Below, one piece after another: positions 1 to 7,494 of a stretch of 13,088 nucleotides of DNA. Location of the stretch: NCBI GenBank assembly GCA_002159155.1, contig LZRQ01000098.1:1-13088 (forward strand), in the 5' to 3' direction. Position numbers and translations under genes: made by a program. The notes under the pieces were generated by a model. The model was not told the origin of the DNA. It did not search any database and saw only the letters and a program-made list of their open reading frames with translations. The DNA comes from Firmicutes bacterium ZCTH02-B6. Lineage in GTDB: Bacteria; Bacillota; Limnochordia; Limnochordales; ZCTH02-B6. The number at the start of each line of letters is the position of its first letter. Positions within the stretch are counted from its first letter, which is position 1.

Positions 1-1489
1 GGCCTACCGGGATGCGAAGATCATCCCTTTTCACACTCCGGGGCACAAGCAGGGGCGCGGTGCACCCGCCGATTGGGTGGCGGGTCTTGGCCGCACAGCA
101 TTGAGCCTGGACGTCTCTGACGTGCTGGCCGCACCGGCTTGGGATGACAGCTGGACGGCGGTGCTGGCCGTGGCGGAGGGCTTGGCGGCCCGGGCTTTCG
201 GAGCGGACTTCTGCCACTTTCTCGTCAACGGTACCACCGCTGGCGTGCACGCGATGATCTTGGCCGCCGCGGCCGGCCGGAAACTGATCGCTGCCCGCAA
301 CAGCCACCGCTCCGTTATCGGCGGGATCATCCTTGCCGATGCGTGGCCAGTGTTTGTGGAGCCGGTGATGGATCCGACTACCGGCCTGTGGCTTCCCCCG
401 CCTCTCCAAGCATGGCTCCGTGCCATGGACGAGCACCCGGACGCTGCCGCGGTGCTGGTTACCTACCCCACCTACGACGGGGCGGCGCTGGATCTGCCCG
501 CCCTTGCGCAGGCTGCCCATGAGCGTGGCATGGCCGTGCTGGTGGACGAGGCCCACGGCGCTCACTTTGGGCTGCACCCCGACTTGCCTCCCCGGGCCAT
601 GGCTGCCGGTGCGGATTTGAGTGCGCAAAGTCCTCACAAACTCTTGAGCGGGTTGACGCAAAGCTCGTGGCTGCTGGGGCGATCGACCCGCATCTCGCCC
701 GAGGCGACCGCGGCGGTCTTAAACGTGATTCAAACGACCAGCCCCTCGGCTCTGCTGTTGGCCTCGCTGGACGTGGCGCGCCGCCAAGCGGTCCTGGATG
801 GGCCCCAGCTGCTGGACGAGGCCATATCGCGGGCGCGTACCATCCGCCGGCACGTGGAGACGTTGCCGGGCCTTGTGTGCCTGCCGTCGCCAGAGGTAAC
901 GGAAGCAGGCGCTGAGGCCGGCGCGGGTTGCCGATGGCCGGCGCCCGCGGCCGGGTCGCTGCGCTGGGACCCGACCAAGTTGTTGATCGGCGTGGGGGGC
1001 CTGGGCATTTCCGGGTTCGCCGCGGCCCGCCTTTTGCGCCGGTTTGGCGTGCAGGTGGAGCTGGCGGGGGCGGGCTATGTGCTGGCGTTGATCACGCTGG
1101 GCGACACTGGTGAGACGGTGACGGCTTTGTGCCAGGCTCTGGAACGACTGGCAACCGAGGGACCAGCACTCGGAGACGGTTCGATGCGGGAGGCCGCGCC
1201 GGGCAACGTGTCCGGCCTACCGCCTCCGGGAAGGCAGCTCATGCGGCCCCGCGCCGCGGCGCTGTCCCCCTTGCGCCTTGTCCCTCTCTCGCGCGCCCAT
1301 GGCCTTGTGGCCGCGGACGCGGTATGCCCATATCCGCCGGGCATCCCGGTGCTCTACCCTGGCGAGGAGGTGTCCCAGGAGGCGGTGGAGTATTTGCAGG
1401 ACATCCTAAGGCAAGGCGGGGAAGTGCGGGGGTTGGCGTGGGACAGCGACGGGCCGAAAGTGCGCGTGGCCGCGCCGGCCGGGAGGTGA
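1..1489 (+). CDS. Orn/Lys/Arg decarboxylase, PLP-dependent (5' partial)
   Basis: Fold-type I PLP enzyme of the Orn/Lys/Arg decarboxylase family (YaaO/SpeA type, COG1982), which decarboxylates a basic amino acid to agmatine, cadaverine or putrescine in the cytoplasm. The reading frame is open from base 2 and gives 495 visible residues. It begins with AYRDAKIIPFHTPGHKQG, the family's N-terminal motif, so probably only about 15-20 residues are missing. The first internal ATG (base 77) is not the start. DEAHGAHF carries the aspartate that contacts the PLP pyridine nitrogen. SPHKLLSG carries the Schiff-base lysine, encoded at 638-640 (about visible residue 213). The C-terminal decarboxylase domain ends with the typical AADAVCPYPPGIPVLYPGEE. 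The TGA overlaps a possible ATG of the next gene. In B. subtilis the same family (yaaO) also lies just upstream of tmk. Which amino acid is used cannot be read from the sequence. Confidence 0.93.
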   Translation, partial: AYRDAKIIPFHTPGHKQGRGAPADWVAGLGRTALSLDVSDVLAAPAWDDSWTAVLAVAEGLAARAFGADFCHFLVNGTTAGVHAMILAAAAGRKLIAARNSHRSVIGGIILADAWPVFVEPVMDPTTGLWLPPPLQAWLRAMDEHPDAAAVLVTYPTYDGAALDLPALAQAAHERGMAVLVDEAHGAHFGLHPDLPPRAMAAGADLSAQSPHKLLSGLTQSSWLLGRSTRISPEATAAVLNVIQTTSPSALLLASLDVARRQAVLDGPQLLDEAISRARTIRRHVETLPGLVCLPSPEVTEAGAEAGAGCRWPAPAAGSLRWDPTKLLIGVGGLGISGFAAARLLRRFGVQVELAGAGYVLALITLGDTGETVTALCQALERLATEGPALGDGSMREAAPGNVSGLPPPGRQLMRPRAAALSPLRLVPLSRAHGLVAADAVCPYPPGIPVLYPGEEVSQEAVEYLQDILRQGGEVRGLAWDSDGPKVRVAAPAGR

Positions 1490-1500
1490 TGGATGGCGGC

Positions 1501-3081
1501 ATGACCAAGCGTGAGGAGATTGTGGACAACCTTGAGCAGTTGCTCGATGTACTGCCGCCCGACATCCGGGACGTCTTGATCGGCATGGACAACCTCTCGG
1601 AGCTGTTGGAGATCGTGCTAGATCTCGGACGGCGGCCGGAGGCCCGGTTCCCGGACGGTTTCGTCTACCTGAGCGAGGAGCCGGTTACCCGGGACGACAT
1701 CGACTATGTAGTACGCCGGGTGGGAGAGTTTGGCGACGACAACCGGGCCGGCATCGAGCGCACACTGCACCGGATCTCCGCCATCCGCAACCGCAAAGGC
1801 ACCATCATTGGCCTCACCTGCCGCATCGGCCGCGCCGTGTTTGGCACCATCGACATCATCCGGGATGTCATCGAAAGCGGCAAGAGCATCTTGCTCCTCG
1901 GCCGTCCCGGCGTCGGCAAGACCACTATGCTGCGGGAAACGGCCCGGGTGCTGGCAGACGATCTCAACAAGCGGGTCGTCATCGTGGACACCTCCAACGA
2001 GATTGCCGGCGATGGGGACGTGCCGCACCCGGCCATCGGCCACGCACGGCGAATGCAGGTGCCCAAGTCCACCAGGCAGGCCGAAGTCATGATCGAGGCC
2101 GTGGAAAACCATATGCCGGAGGTCATCGTCATCGACGAAATCGGCACCGAAGCGGAGGCCCAGGCGGCTCGCACTATCGCGGAGCGGGGAGTGCAGTTGG
2201 TCGCGACCGCGCACGGCAACACCTTGGAAAACCTGGTGCTCAACCCGACGCTGTCCGACCTGATCGGTGGCATACAAGCGGTTACGCTGGGCGACGAGGA
2301 GGCCCGCAAGCGCGGGACGCAAAAGACGGTTCTTGAGCGCAAGGCGCCTCCCACGTTTCCTGTGGTCATCGAGATCCAGGATCGCGACCGGCTGGCCGTG
2401 CACCACGACGTGGCCACCACCGTGGACAACCTGCTGCGAGGTTTGGAGCCGCGCCCGGAAATCCGGCAGCGGACCCAGGACGGTGCCATCGACATCCGCC
2501 CATCGGAGCCGCCTGAGGAGCGGGCACGCATCAGCACCCCTCCGGCACCGGAACCGGTGCCCGCCAATGGCTGCCGCATGCGCTCCGCCTCCACCGGTGT
2601 CATCCGGATCTTCCCCTACGCCGTCAGCCGCAACCGGCTCGAGCGGGCCATCGCCGAGATCGGTGCACCGGTGCGGGTCACCGACGATCCCCACCAGGCG
2701 CACATGGTGCTGACGCTGAAGGGGCAGTACCGCAAGATGCCGAAGAAGCTGCGGGAGGTGGAACGCAGCGGCGTTCCCATCCATGTCATCCGCAGCAATA
2801 CCCAGACCCAGATCCATGCGTTTTTGGCCAATCTCGTAGACGGCGGTGAGGAGGAAACCGAGGCGATCATCGAGGCCGAGGCCGCCATCCAGCAAGTGCG
2901 GCGGGAGCGCCATCCGGTGGACTTGGCGCCTCGGCGGCCGTACCTGCGGCGGCTGCAGCATGAGCTCATCGAGCGGGCGCAGCTCAAGTCGGTAAGCGTA
3001 GGCGAGGAGCCGTACCGGCACGTGCGGGTCTTGCCGATCCGTATCGACGAAGACGGCGACTGGGACGATGACGACCTCTGA
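1501..3081 (+). CDS. Ycf45/SpoIIIAA-like P-loop ATPase with C-terminal R3H domain
   Basis: Predicted cytoplasmic ATPase of 526 residues from ATG 1501. Residues about 50-310 match the Ycf45/SpoIIIAA-type AAA domain: Walker A GRPGVGKTT at 134-142, IVDTSNEIAG after it, Walker B VIVIDEIG with D212/E213, and ATAHGN beyond. Residues about 319-360 form a Pro/Glu/Arg-rich linker. The C-terminal part ends in an R3H nucleic-acid-binding domain, with RRLQH (R483, H487) followed by SVGEEPYRHVRVLP. The family is found in cyanobacteria, plastids and some Bacillota, but its biochemical role is not settled; ssDNA or RNA binding is inferred from R3H. The frame is open back to 1129 inside the decarboxylase gene, but that part is an overlap artefact. 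ATG 1489 (overlapping the upstream TGA) is an alternative start. GGAGGTGAT at 1482-1490 lies too close to 1489 and rather far from 1501. It sits between the decarboxylase and tmk, where B. subtilis has no such gene. Confidence 0.85.
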   Translation: MTKREEIVDNLEQLLDVLPPDIRDVLIGMDNLSELLEIVLDLGRRPEARFPDGFVYLSEEPVTRDDIDYVVRRVGEFGDDNRAGIERTLHRISAIRNRKGTIIGLTCRIGRAVFGTIDIIRDVIESGKSILLLGRPGVGKTTMLRETARVLADDLNKRVVIVDTSNEIAGDGDVPHPAIGHARRMQVPKSTRQAEVMIEAVENHMPEVIVIDEIGTEAEAQAARTIAERGVQLVATAHGNTLENLVLNPTLSDLIGGIQAVTLGDEEARKRGTQKTVLERKAPPTFPVVIEIQDRDRLAVHHDVATTVDNLLRGLEPRPEIRQRTQDGAIDIRPSEPPEERARISTPPAPEPVPANGCRMRSASTGVIRIFPYAVSRNRLERAIAEIGAPVRVTDDPHQAHMVLTLKGQYRKMPKKLREVERSGVPIHVIRSNTQTQIHAFLANLVDGGEEETEAIIEAEAAIQQVRRERHPVDLAPRRPYLRRLQHELIERAQLKSVSVGEEPYRHVRVLPIRIDEDGDWDDDDL

Positions 3082-3746
3082 TGACCATGTCCGGTACAAC
3101 GCGCGGGTTTTTCATTACCTTGGAGGGGCCTGATGGGTGCGGCAAGAGCACCCAAGCACGACTGCTGGTAAAGTGGCTTCAGGAGCTGGGCGTCGAGGCG
3201 GTGCACACCTTTGAGCCGGGTGGTACCGCGCTCGGCCGCGAGCTGCGGCGCTTGCTTCTAGATGACGGCCCCGCTGTGGTTCCGGCGGCGGAGATGCTGC
3301 TCATGGCCGCCGATCGGGCCCAGCACGTGGAGGAAGTCGTCCGGCCGGCGCTCGCGCGGGGGGCAGTGGTCGTCAGCGAGCGGTTTGTCGACTCCAGCAT
3401 CGTATATCAAGGCGCCGGGCTTGGGCTCGATGAGGAGCAGATTCTCCAGGTCAACGCCGTCGCCACCGGTGGTTTGTCCCCTGATCTGACCTTTCTCCTG
3501 GACCTCGATCCGGAGCACGCCTTCAGCAGGGAAGGGGGCCGTCCGGACCGGATTGAGGGCCGGGGGCTCAACTTCCAGCGGGAGGTGTGGGCGGCGTACC
3601 ACCGGCTGCTGGCGCGCGAACCTGCACGGTGGGTCCGCATCCCGGTCGCTGGGCGGGCGGTTGACGAGGTGCAGGCAGAGATGAGACGGGCGGTGCTCGA
3701 GCGCTTGCCCCTGCCGGGCAGCACCCGCAGGGAGGCGGCACCGTGA
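3081..3746 (+). CDS. tmk: Thymidylate kinase
   Basis: Phosphorylates dTMP to dTDP with ATP, an essential step of dTTP synthesis in the cytoplasm. The protein has 221 residues, normal for bacterial Tmk. Visible motifs are the P-loop GPDGCGKST at 16-24 preceded by ITLE, the substrate-binding segment AADRAQHVEEVV, the ERFVDSSIVYQGAG segment that contacts dTMP, and a LID region with GGRPDRIE followed by LNFQREVWAAYHRLL. The ATG overlaps the upstream TGA as TGATG (3079-3083). No strong ribosome binding site precedes it, so translation is probably coupled to the R3H ATPase gene. A second ATG at 3087 is possible. Its stop overlaps the GTG of the yaaR-like gene. The tmk-yaaR-holB order is the standard Bacillota arrangement, except that darA (yaaQ), normally next to tmk, is missing. 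Confidence 0.97.
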   Translation: MTMSGTTRGFFITLEGPDGCGKSTQARLLVKWLQELGVEAVHTFEPGGTALGRELRRLLLDDGPAVVPAAEMLLMAADRAQHVEEVVRPALARGAVVVSERFVDSSIVYQGAGLGLDEEQILQVNAVATGGLSPDLTFLLDLDPEHAFSREGGRPDRIEGRGLNFQREVWAAYHRLLAREPARWVRIPVAGRAVDEVQAEMRRAVLERLPLPGSTRREAAP

Positions 3747-4192
3747 GCATGAAGGTCGGGCGCCGGCGCGCCGAACCTGGCACCGTCACCACGGGCCGGG
3801 GCACCGCATGGCGTGGGCAAGCGCGGTCTACGGCGTTTCAGGATGAGCTGCGGGTACGCCAGGCGGAATTGCAAGCCGAGACGGAGCGCACGATTGCCGA
3901 TGTCGACGCGGCAGCGGCCCGCCTGCGCGCCGAGTTGAGCCTCGAAGCCTTAAGGGAATACAAGGAAGCTATCCGCCAGGCGGTTTCTGCGGCCTTGGCC
4001 CGCATGTACGCCGTACAAGCCGAGACCGGCTTCGGCCGGGGCGGCCGCCGGCGGTTGCTGTTTGTCGTGCGCACTATCGATGCCAAGCTGGAAGAGATGA
4101 CCCGCATGCTGCTCGCCCGCGAGCGGGACAACCTCGCCCTCGTCGCCCGCCTGGACGAGATCCGGGGCCTGTTGCTGGACCTCTATCAGTAG
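3743..4192 (+). CDS. yaaR: YaaR/DUF327 family protein
   Basis: Small soluble, mostly helical protein of 149 residues belonging to the YaaR (DUF327) family, whose function is unknown. After a basic, probably disordered N-terminus (about 30 residues) comes a long run of heptad-like helices rich in Ala, Glu and Arg. The C-terminus carries the family's typical pattern: LREYKEAIRQAV, then GRGGRRRLLFVVRTIDAKLEEM, then ARLDEIRGLLLDLYQ. The GTG start overlaps the tmk stop as GTGA (3743-3746). GGAGG at 3731-3735 gives seven bases of spacing and supports it; an in-frame ATG at 3749 is the alternative. Its position between tmk and holB matches B. subtilis yaaR and supports the assignment. A role linked to its essential neighbours in replication is only inferred from context. 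Confidence 0.88.
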   Translation: MSMKVGRRRAEPGTVTTGRGTAWRGQARSTAFQDELRVRQAELQAETERTIADVDAAAARLRAELSLEALREYKEAIRQAVSAALARMYAVQAETGFGRGGRRRLLFVVRTIDAKLEEMTRMLLARERDNLALVARLDEIRGLLLDLYQ

Positions 4193-4236
4193 AAGCGTTA
4201 TAGTGGTTTCAGAAACTGAGCAGAAGGTTGACCGCC

Positions 4237-5247
4237 GTGAGCTGGGAGAATGTGCGGGGCCAGGCCGCCGCTGTCAAGATGCTGCGGGGTACGCTGGCCA
4301 GCGGGCGGGCGGCCCATGCGTATTTGTTTACGGGTCCCCGGGGAGTAGGGAAGACCACCGCGGCGCTGGTGTTCGCGGCGGGGCTGCTGTGTCGCGAGCC
4401 GGCGGCCGGCGAGCCTTGCGGGCGGTGCGAGTCTTGCCGAGAGGTCATGGGCCTGCGGCACCCCGACGTTCACCGGGTCGAGCCGGACGGGGACGTCATC
4501 CGCATCGAACAAGTGCGCCAAGTGCAGCGGCAAGCTGCCCTGCGCCCGGTGATCGGGCCGTACCAGGTATTCTTCATTGAACCCGCGGAAGCGGCCGGCG
4601 AGGCAGCCCAAAACGCACTGTTGAAAGTGCTGGAGGAACCGCCGGGCAGCACCGTGTTTGTGCTGATTACCCACCAGACGGCGCCGCTGTTGCCCACCGT
4701 CGTGTCCCGGTGTGTGCCGGTCCGCTTTGGGCGGCTTCCCCGGGACGTGGCGGCCGACATCTTGCGAGAACGGTTTGGTTACGGCGACGCGGCCGAGCTT
4801 GGAGCGGCGCTCGGTGACGGCAGCATCTGGCAGGCGACTCGCTGGACGCCCCAGGCGCTGAAGGAGCGGCGGGCCACTGCCGTGGCCCTGTGGGACGCGT
4901 TGACCGCGGGCCCGTCGGCCGCGCTGGAGCAGGCGCAGGCATGGCACGATCGCCGCGACGAATTGTTGGAAATCCTGGAAATGCTTGAGCTGTGGCTGCG
5001 GGACATGCTCGTATGTCGCGAGCAGCCGCACGGTGCCTCGGCCGACCCGTCGTGGCTCGTCAACGTGGACCAGCGGGACGAGCTGGTGCGGCGGGCGCAG
5101 CGCCTGCGGCCTGCGGCATTACTGGGGGCTCTTGACGCGATCCTGGCCTTTCGGCGGCAAGTGCAGCAAAACGTGAGCCTGCGCACGGCGGCGGACGTCC
5201 TCTTGTTGGATTTGTGTACGCAAGCGGCCGCCGCGCAGAAAGGGTGA
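4237..5247 (+). CDS. holB: DNA polymerase III subunit delta'
   Basis: Clamp-loader subunit delta', which works with DnaX and delta to load the beta sliding clamp. From GTG 4237 it has 336 residues, as expected. The AAA module has Walker A GPRGVGKTT at 33-41. A Cys4 zinc module follows, with C52, C61, C64 and C67 in the C-x8-C-x2-C-x2-C spacing of DnaX/delta'. The Walker B position reads VFFIEPAE instead of a DEAx box, a degeneration typical of delta'. LLKVLEEPP and the SRC motif (VVSRC) are present. The length and lack of a long C-terminal region exclude DnaX. AGAAGG at 4222-4227 sits nine bases before GTG 4237 and decides that start; TTG 4228 would leave no spacing. A 44-base gap separates it from yaaR. 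It is followed by ricT, as in B. subtilis. Confidence 0.95.
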   Translation: MSWENVRGQAAAVKMLRGTLASGRAAHAYLFTGPRGVGKTTAALVFAAGLLCREPAAGEPCGRCESCREVMGLRHPDVHRVEPDGDVIRIEQVRQVQRQAALRPVIGPYQVFFIEPAEAAGEAAQNALLKVLEEPPGSTVFVLITHQTAPLLPTVVSRCVPVRFGRLPRDVAADILRERFGYGDAAELGAALGDGSIWQATRWTPQALKERRATAVALWDALTAGPSAALEQAQAWHDRRDELLEILEMLELWLRDMLVCREQPHGASADPSWLVNVDQRDELVRRAQRLRPAALLGALDAILAFRRQVQQNVSLRTAADVLLLDLCTQAAAAQKG

Positions 5248-5256
5248 ACCTCCGCG

Positions 5257-6573
5257 ATGGAGGAGACGGTACGCATTGTCGGCGTGCGCTTCAAGCGGGC
5301 CGGCAAGATATATTACTTTACACCAGGCGACTTGCCGGTGGCCGTCGGTGACGAGGTGCTGGTGGAGACGGCCGCCGGCGTGGAATGCGGGGAAGTCGTC
5401 ATCCCGCCCAAGGACGTGCCGCTGGAGGACGTGGTGCAGCCGGTGCGCAAGGTCCTCCGCCACATGGAGGACGCGGATCGGGAGCAGCTGCGGGCCAAGC
5501 GTGAGGATGAGGCGGCGGCGGAGGAATTTGCGGCGGAGCGCATCGCCGCCCGGGGGCTGCCCATGAAGCTGGTCGACGTTGAGTACACCTTTGACCGCAG
5601 CCGGCTGACGTTTTTCTTCGTGTCCGAGGAGCGGGTCGACTTTCGCGAGCTGGTCAAGGATCTGGCAAGCCGGTTTGGGGTCCGCATCGAGCTGCGCCAG
5701 ATCGGCGTGCGGGACCAGGCCAAAGAAGTGGGTGGCATCGGGGTTTGCGGGCGGGAACTGTGCTGCACGACGTGGTTGGGTGAGTTCGCGCCGGTGTCCA
5801 TCCGCATGGCCAAGGAGCAGGAGCTGTCCCTCAATCCCTCCAAGTTGACCGGCCAGTGCGGGCGGCTCAAATGTTGTCTGAAATACGAGGCGGACACGTA
5901 CCGCAGCCTGCGCGAGGCACTGCCTCTGGTGGGCGACACCGTCCGCACGCCCAACGGAACGGGCCAGGTGTGTGAGGTGCTAGTTGCCCGGGAAAGCGTA
6001 GCTGTGGATCTCGGCGAAGGCCGCCGCACCCTGGTATCCCTCAAGCAGCTGGAGAGCGGCGAGGCGGTGGTGGTCGCCAGCAGGCGGGCAGCCGTGGCCG
6101 CGGCAGTCGCCGCGACAGAGGCGGATGCGGCGGATGACTGGAACGGCAGCGCGGGCGTGGCTGTCGCGGTAGAAACCGGCGACGAGGATGACCGGGCCGC
6201 AGACAACGGCGATGACCGCACCGTGCGCGACGGCGAGCCAGGGCACGAACCCGGCGAAGCGGCAGACCAGAATGACGGTTGTTTGACCGGGCCGGCCAAC
6301 GTTGGGGACCATCGGGTCGACCCAGCTGCCGACCCCGAGCCTGCCGGTGTGGACGGGGACGGCGGCGAAGACGAGCCGCAGGGCGTGCAAGGAACGGCTG
6401 GCGGCGACGAGTCTGACGCAGACGATACCAACGGCGATTTTGTCGACCGTGAGGCGTTTCACCAAGAGGAGGGTTCCGGCCAGGGGCGGCCGCATCCCAA
6501 GGGGCGCCGCCGCCGGGGACGCCGCCGCCGCCCGCACCGCCGTCCGCCGCAGCCGGGGGAGGCGACGGGCTGA
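5257..6573 (+). CDS. ricT: RicT (YaaT) PSP1-domain protein with long charged C-terminal tail
   Basis: PSP1-domain protein orthologous to B. subtilis RicT (YaaT). There it forms the Fe-S-containing RicA-RicF-RicT complex, which assists RNase Y-dependent mRNA processing and affects Spo0A phosphorylation, competence and biofilm formation. The core (residues 1-268) begins IVGVRFKRAGKIYYF and contains two cysteine motifs, GVCGRELCC (C164, C169, C170) and GQCGRLKCC (C201, C206, C207), fitting the known Fe-S ligands of the family. Known homologues have about 275 residues, but this one has 438. The extra 170 residues are Ala/Asp/Glu/Gly-rich and acidic up to about residue 405. They end in a basic patch (415-429) with ten arginines and one lysine. 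The ATG follows AAAGGGTGA at a suitable distance, ten bases after holB. No yabA follows. ricA and ricF are not in the window. Confidence 0.94.
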   Translation: MEETVRIVGVRFKRAGKIYYFTPGDLPVAVGDEVLVETAAGVECGEVVIPPKDVPLEDVVQPVRKVLRHMEDADREQLRAKREDEAAAEEFAAERIAARGLPMKLVDVEYTFDRSRLTFFFVSEERVDFRELVKDLASRFGVRIELRQIGVRDQAKEVGGIGVCGRELCCTTWLGEFAPVSIRMAKEQELSLNPSKLTGQCGRLKCCLKYEADTYRSLREALPLVGDTVRTPNGTGQVCEVLVARESVAVDLGEGRRTLVSLKQLESGEAVVVASRRAAVAAAVAATEADAADDWNGSAGVAVAVETGDEDDRAADNGDDRTVRDGEPGHEPGEAADQNDGCLTGPANVGDHRVDPAADPEPAGVDGDGGEDEPQGVQGTAGGDESDADDTNGDFVDREAFHQEEGSGQGRPHPKGRRRRGRRRRPHRRPPQPGEATG

Positions 6574-7494
6574 GTGGCTGCCGCCCAGGGGGAATTGTAC
6601 GTCTGCGGCACGCCCATCGGAAACCTGGAGGACATCACCCTGAGGGTCCTGCGCGTCCTCAAGGAGGTGTCCCTCATTGCCGCCGAGGACACCCGCCACA
6701 CCCGGAAGCTCCTTGCGCACTTTGGCATCGATACTCCGGTCGTGAGCCTTCACGAGCACAACGAGGCCCAGCGGGTGCCGCAGATCATCGAACGATTGCT
6801 TGGGGGCGAGTCGGTGGCCCTGGTGTCGGACGCGGGCATGCCCGTGATCCAGGACCCTGGGCAAGGCCTCGTGCGGGCGGCTGTCGATGCCGGTATCCAG
6901 GTCACCGTTGTCCCGGGGCCGACCGCGTTGGCCACAGCGCTGGCCGGTGCGGGGCTTGCGACCGAGCGGTTTGCCTTTGAAGGTTTCCTCCCCAGGGAAG
7001 CCCGCCGCCGGCGGGCGCACCTGGAGGCCGTAAAAGAAGATCCGCGCACGCTGGTCTTTTACGAGGCGCCCCACCGGCTGCGGGCGGCGCTGGCGGACAT
7101 GTTGGCCGTGTTGGGCGACCGCCAGGCGTGCATCGCCCGCGAGCTGACCAAGGTCCATGAAGAGTGGCAGCGGGATCGCTTAAGCGGGCTCGTACGGGAG
7201 TGGGCCGAGCGGACACCGCAGGGAGAGTTCGTCATCGTGGTGGCCGGAGCACCCCAGGGGGCGGAAAAAACCGGTTCCGGGGCAAATGAGGCGGGGCTGG
7301 ACGAGCGGGAGATCCGGGAACGCTTGCGCGCCCACATGCGGGCCGGAGCCGACAAAAAAGCCGCCGTGCGCGCCGTGGCCGCGGAGCTCGGGCTCCCGCG
7401 GCGCACGGTGTACCAGGCGGCAATGGCTCTCCCTGCGCCGAGCGCGTCCCCGGGCACCGACGCTCCGCCAGGGGATCGCGCCCGGGACAGCTAG
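6574..7494 (+). CDS. rsmI: 16S rRNA (cytidine(1402)-2'-O)-methyltransferase
   Basis: SAM-dependent tetrapyrrole-methylase-fold enzyme that 2'-O-methylates C1402 of 16S rRNA in the ribosomal P site, acting together with RsmH on the same nucleotide. It has 306 residues. The N-terminus shows YVCGTPIGNLEDITLR (motif from residue 12) and then AAEDTRHTRKLL. The SAM-binding segment SDAGMPVIQDPG starts at 85, and PGPTALATALAGAGL follows. The region of about 240-290 (EIRERLRAHMRAGADKKAAV and then AAELGLPRRTVYQAAM) is the helix-turn-helix-like RsmI C-terminal domain. The GTG start immediately follows the ricT TGA. GGAGG at 6558-6562 lies eleven bases upstream, within ricT. In B. subtilis yabA, yabB and yazA come between ricT and rsmI; here they are missing. 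Its TAG shares a CTAG with the convergent abrB stop. Confidence 0.95.
   Translation: MAAAQGELYVCGTPIGNLEDITLRVLRVLKEVSLIAAEDTRHTRKLLAHFGIDTPVVSLHEHNEAQRVPQIIERLLGGESVALVSDAGMPVIQDPGQGLVRAAVDAGIQVTVVPGPTALATALAGAGLATERFAFEGFLPREARRRRAHLEAVKEDPRTLVFYEAPHRLRAALADMLAVLGDRQACIARELTKVHEEWQRDRLSGLVREWAERTPQGEFVIVVAGAPQGAEKTGSGANEAGLDEREIRERLRAHMRAGADKKAAVRAVAAELGLPRRTVYQAAMALPAPSASPGTDAPPGDRARDS

Noticed and set aside
1129..1500. N-terminal extension of the R3H ATPase reading frame into the decarboxylase gene
   Set aside because: The translated extension is Gly/Arg/Pro-rich without family similarity, and it overlaps the conserved C-terminal domain of the decarboxylase. It is a GC-driven open frame.
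1618..3099. Long antisense open frame opposite the R3H ATPase gene
   Set aside because: The + strand protein has clear Walker and R3H motifs; the antisense translation has none and mirrors codon bias in GC-rich DNA.
4193..4236. GTTTC-A-GAAAC inverted repeat before holB as a terminator or operator
   Set aside because: The single-base centre leaves only a two- or three-pair stem in RNA, no T-run follows, and the genes around it seem to be one operon.
4228..5247. holB as a truncated dnaX
   Set aside because: The degenerate Walker B, the length of about 336 residues and the position between yaaR and ricT fit delta', not the tau/gamma subunit.
5313..6431. Long antisense open frame opposite ricT
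   Set aside because: It is Ser/Arg/Pro-rich with no recognisable domain, while ricT on the + strand is unambiguous.
5980..7158. Antisense open frame across the ricT-rsmI junction
   Set aside because: It spans two well-supported genes on the other strand and shows no protein motif.
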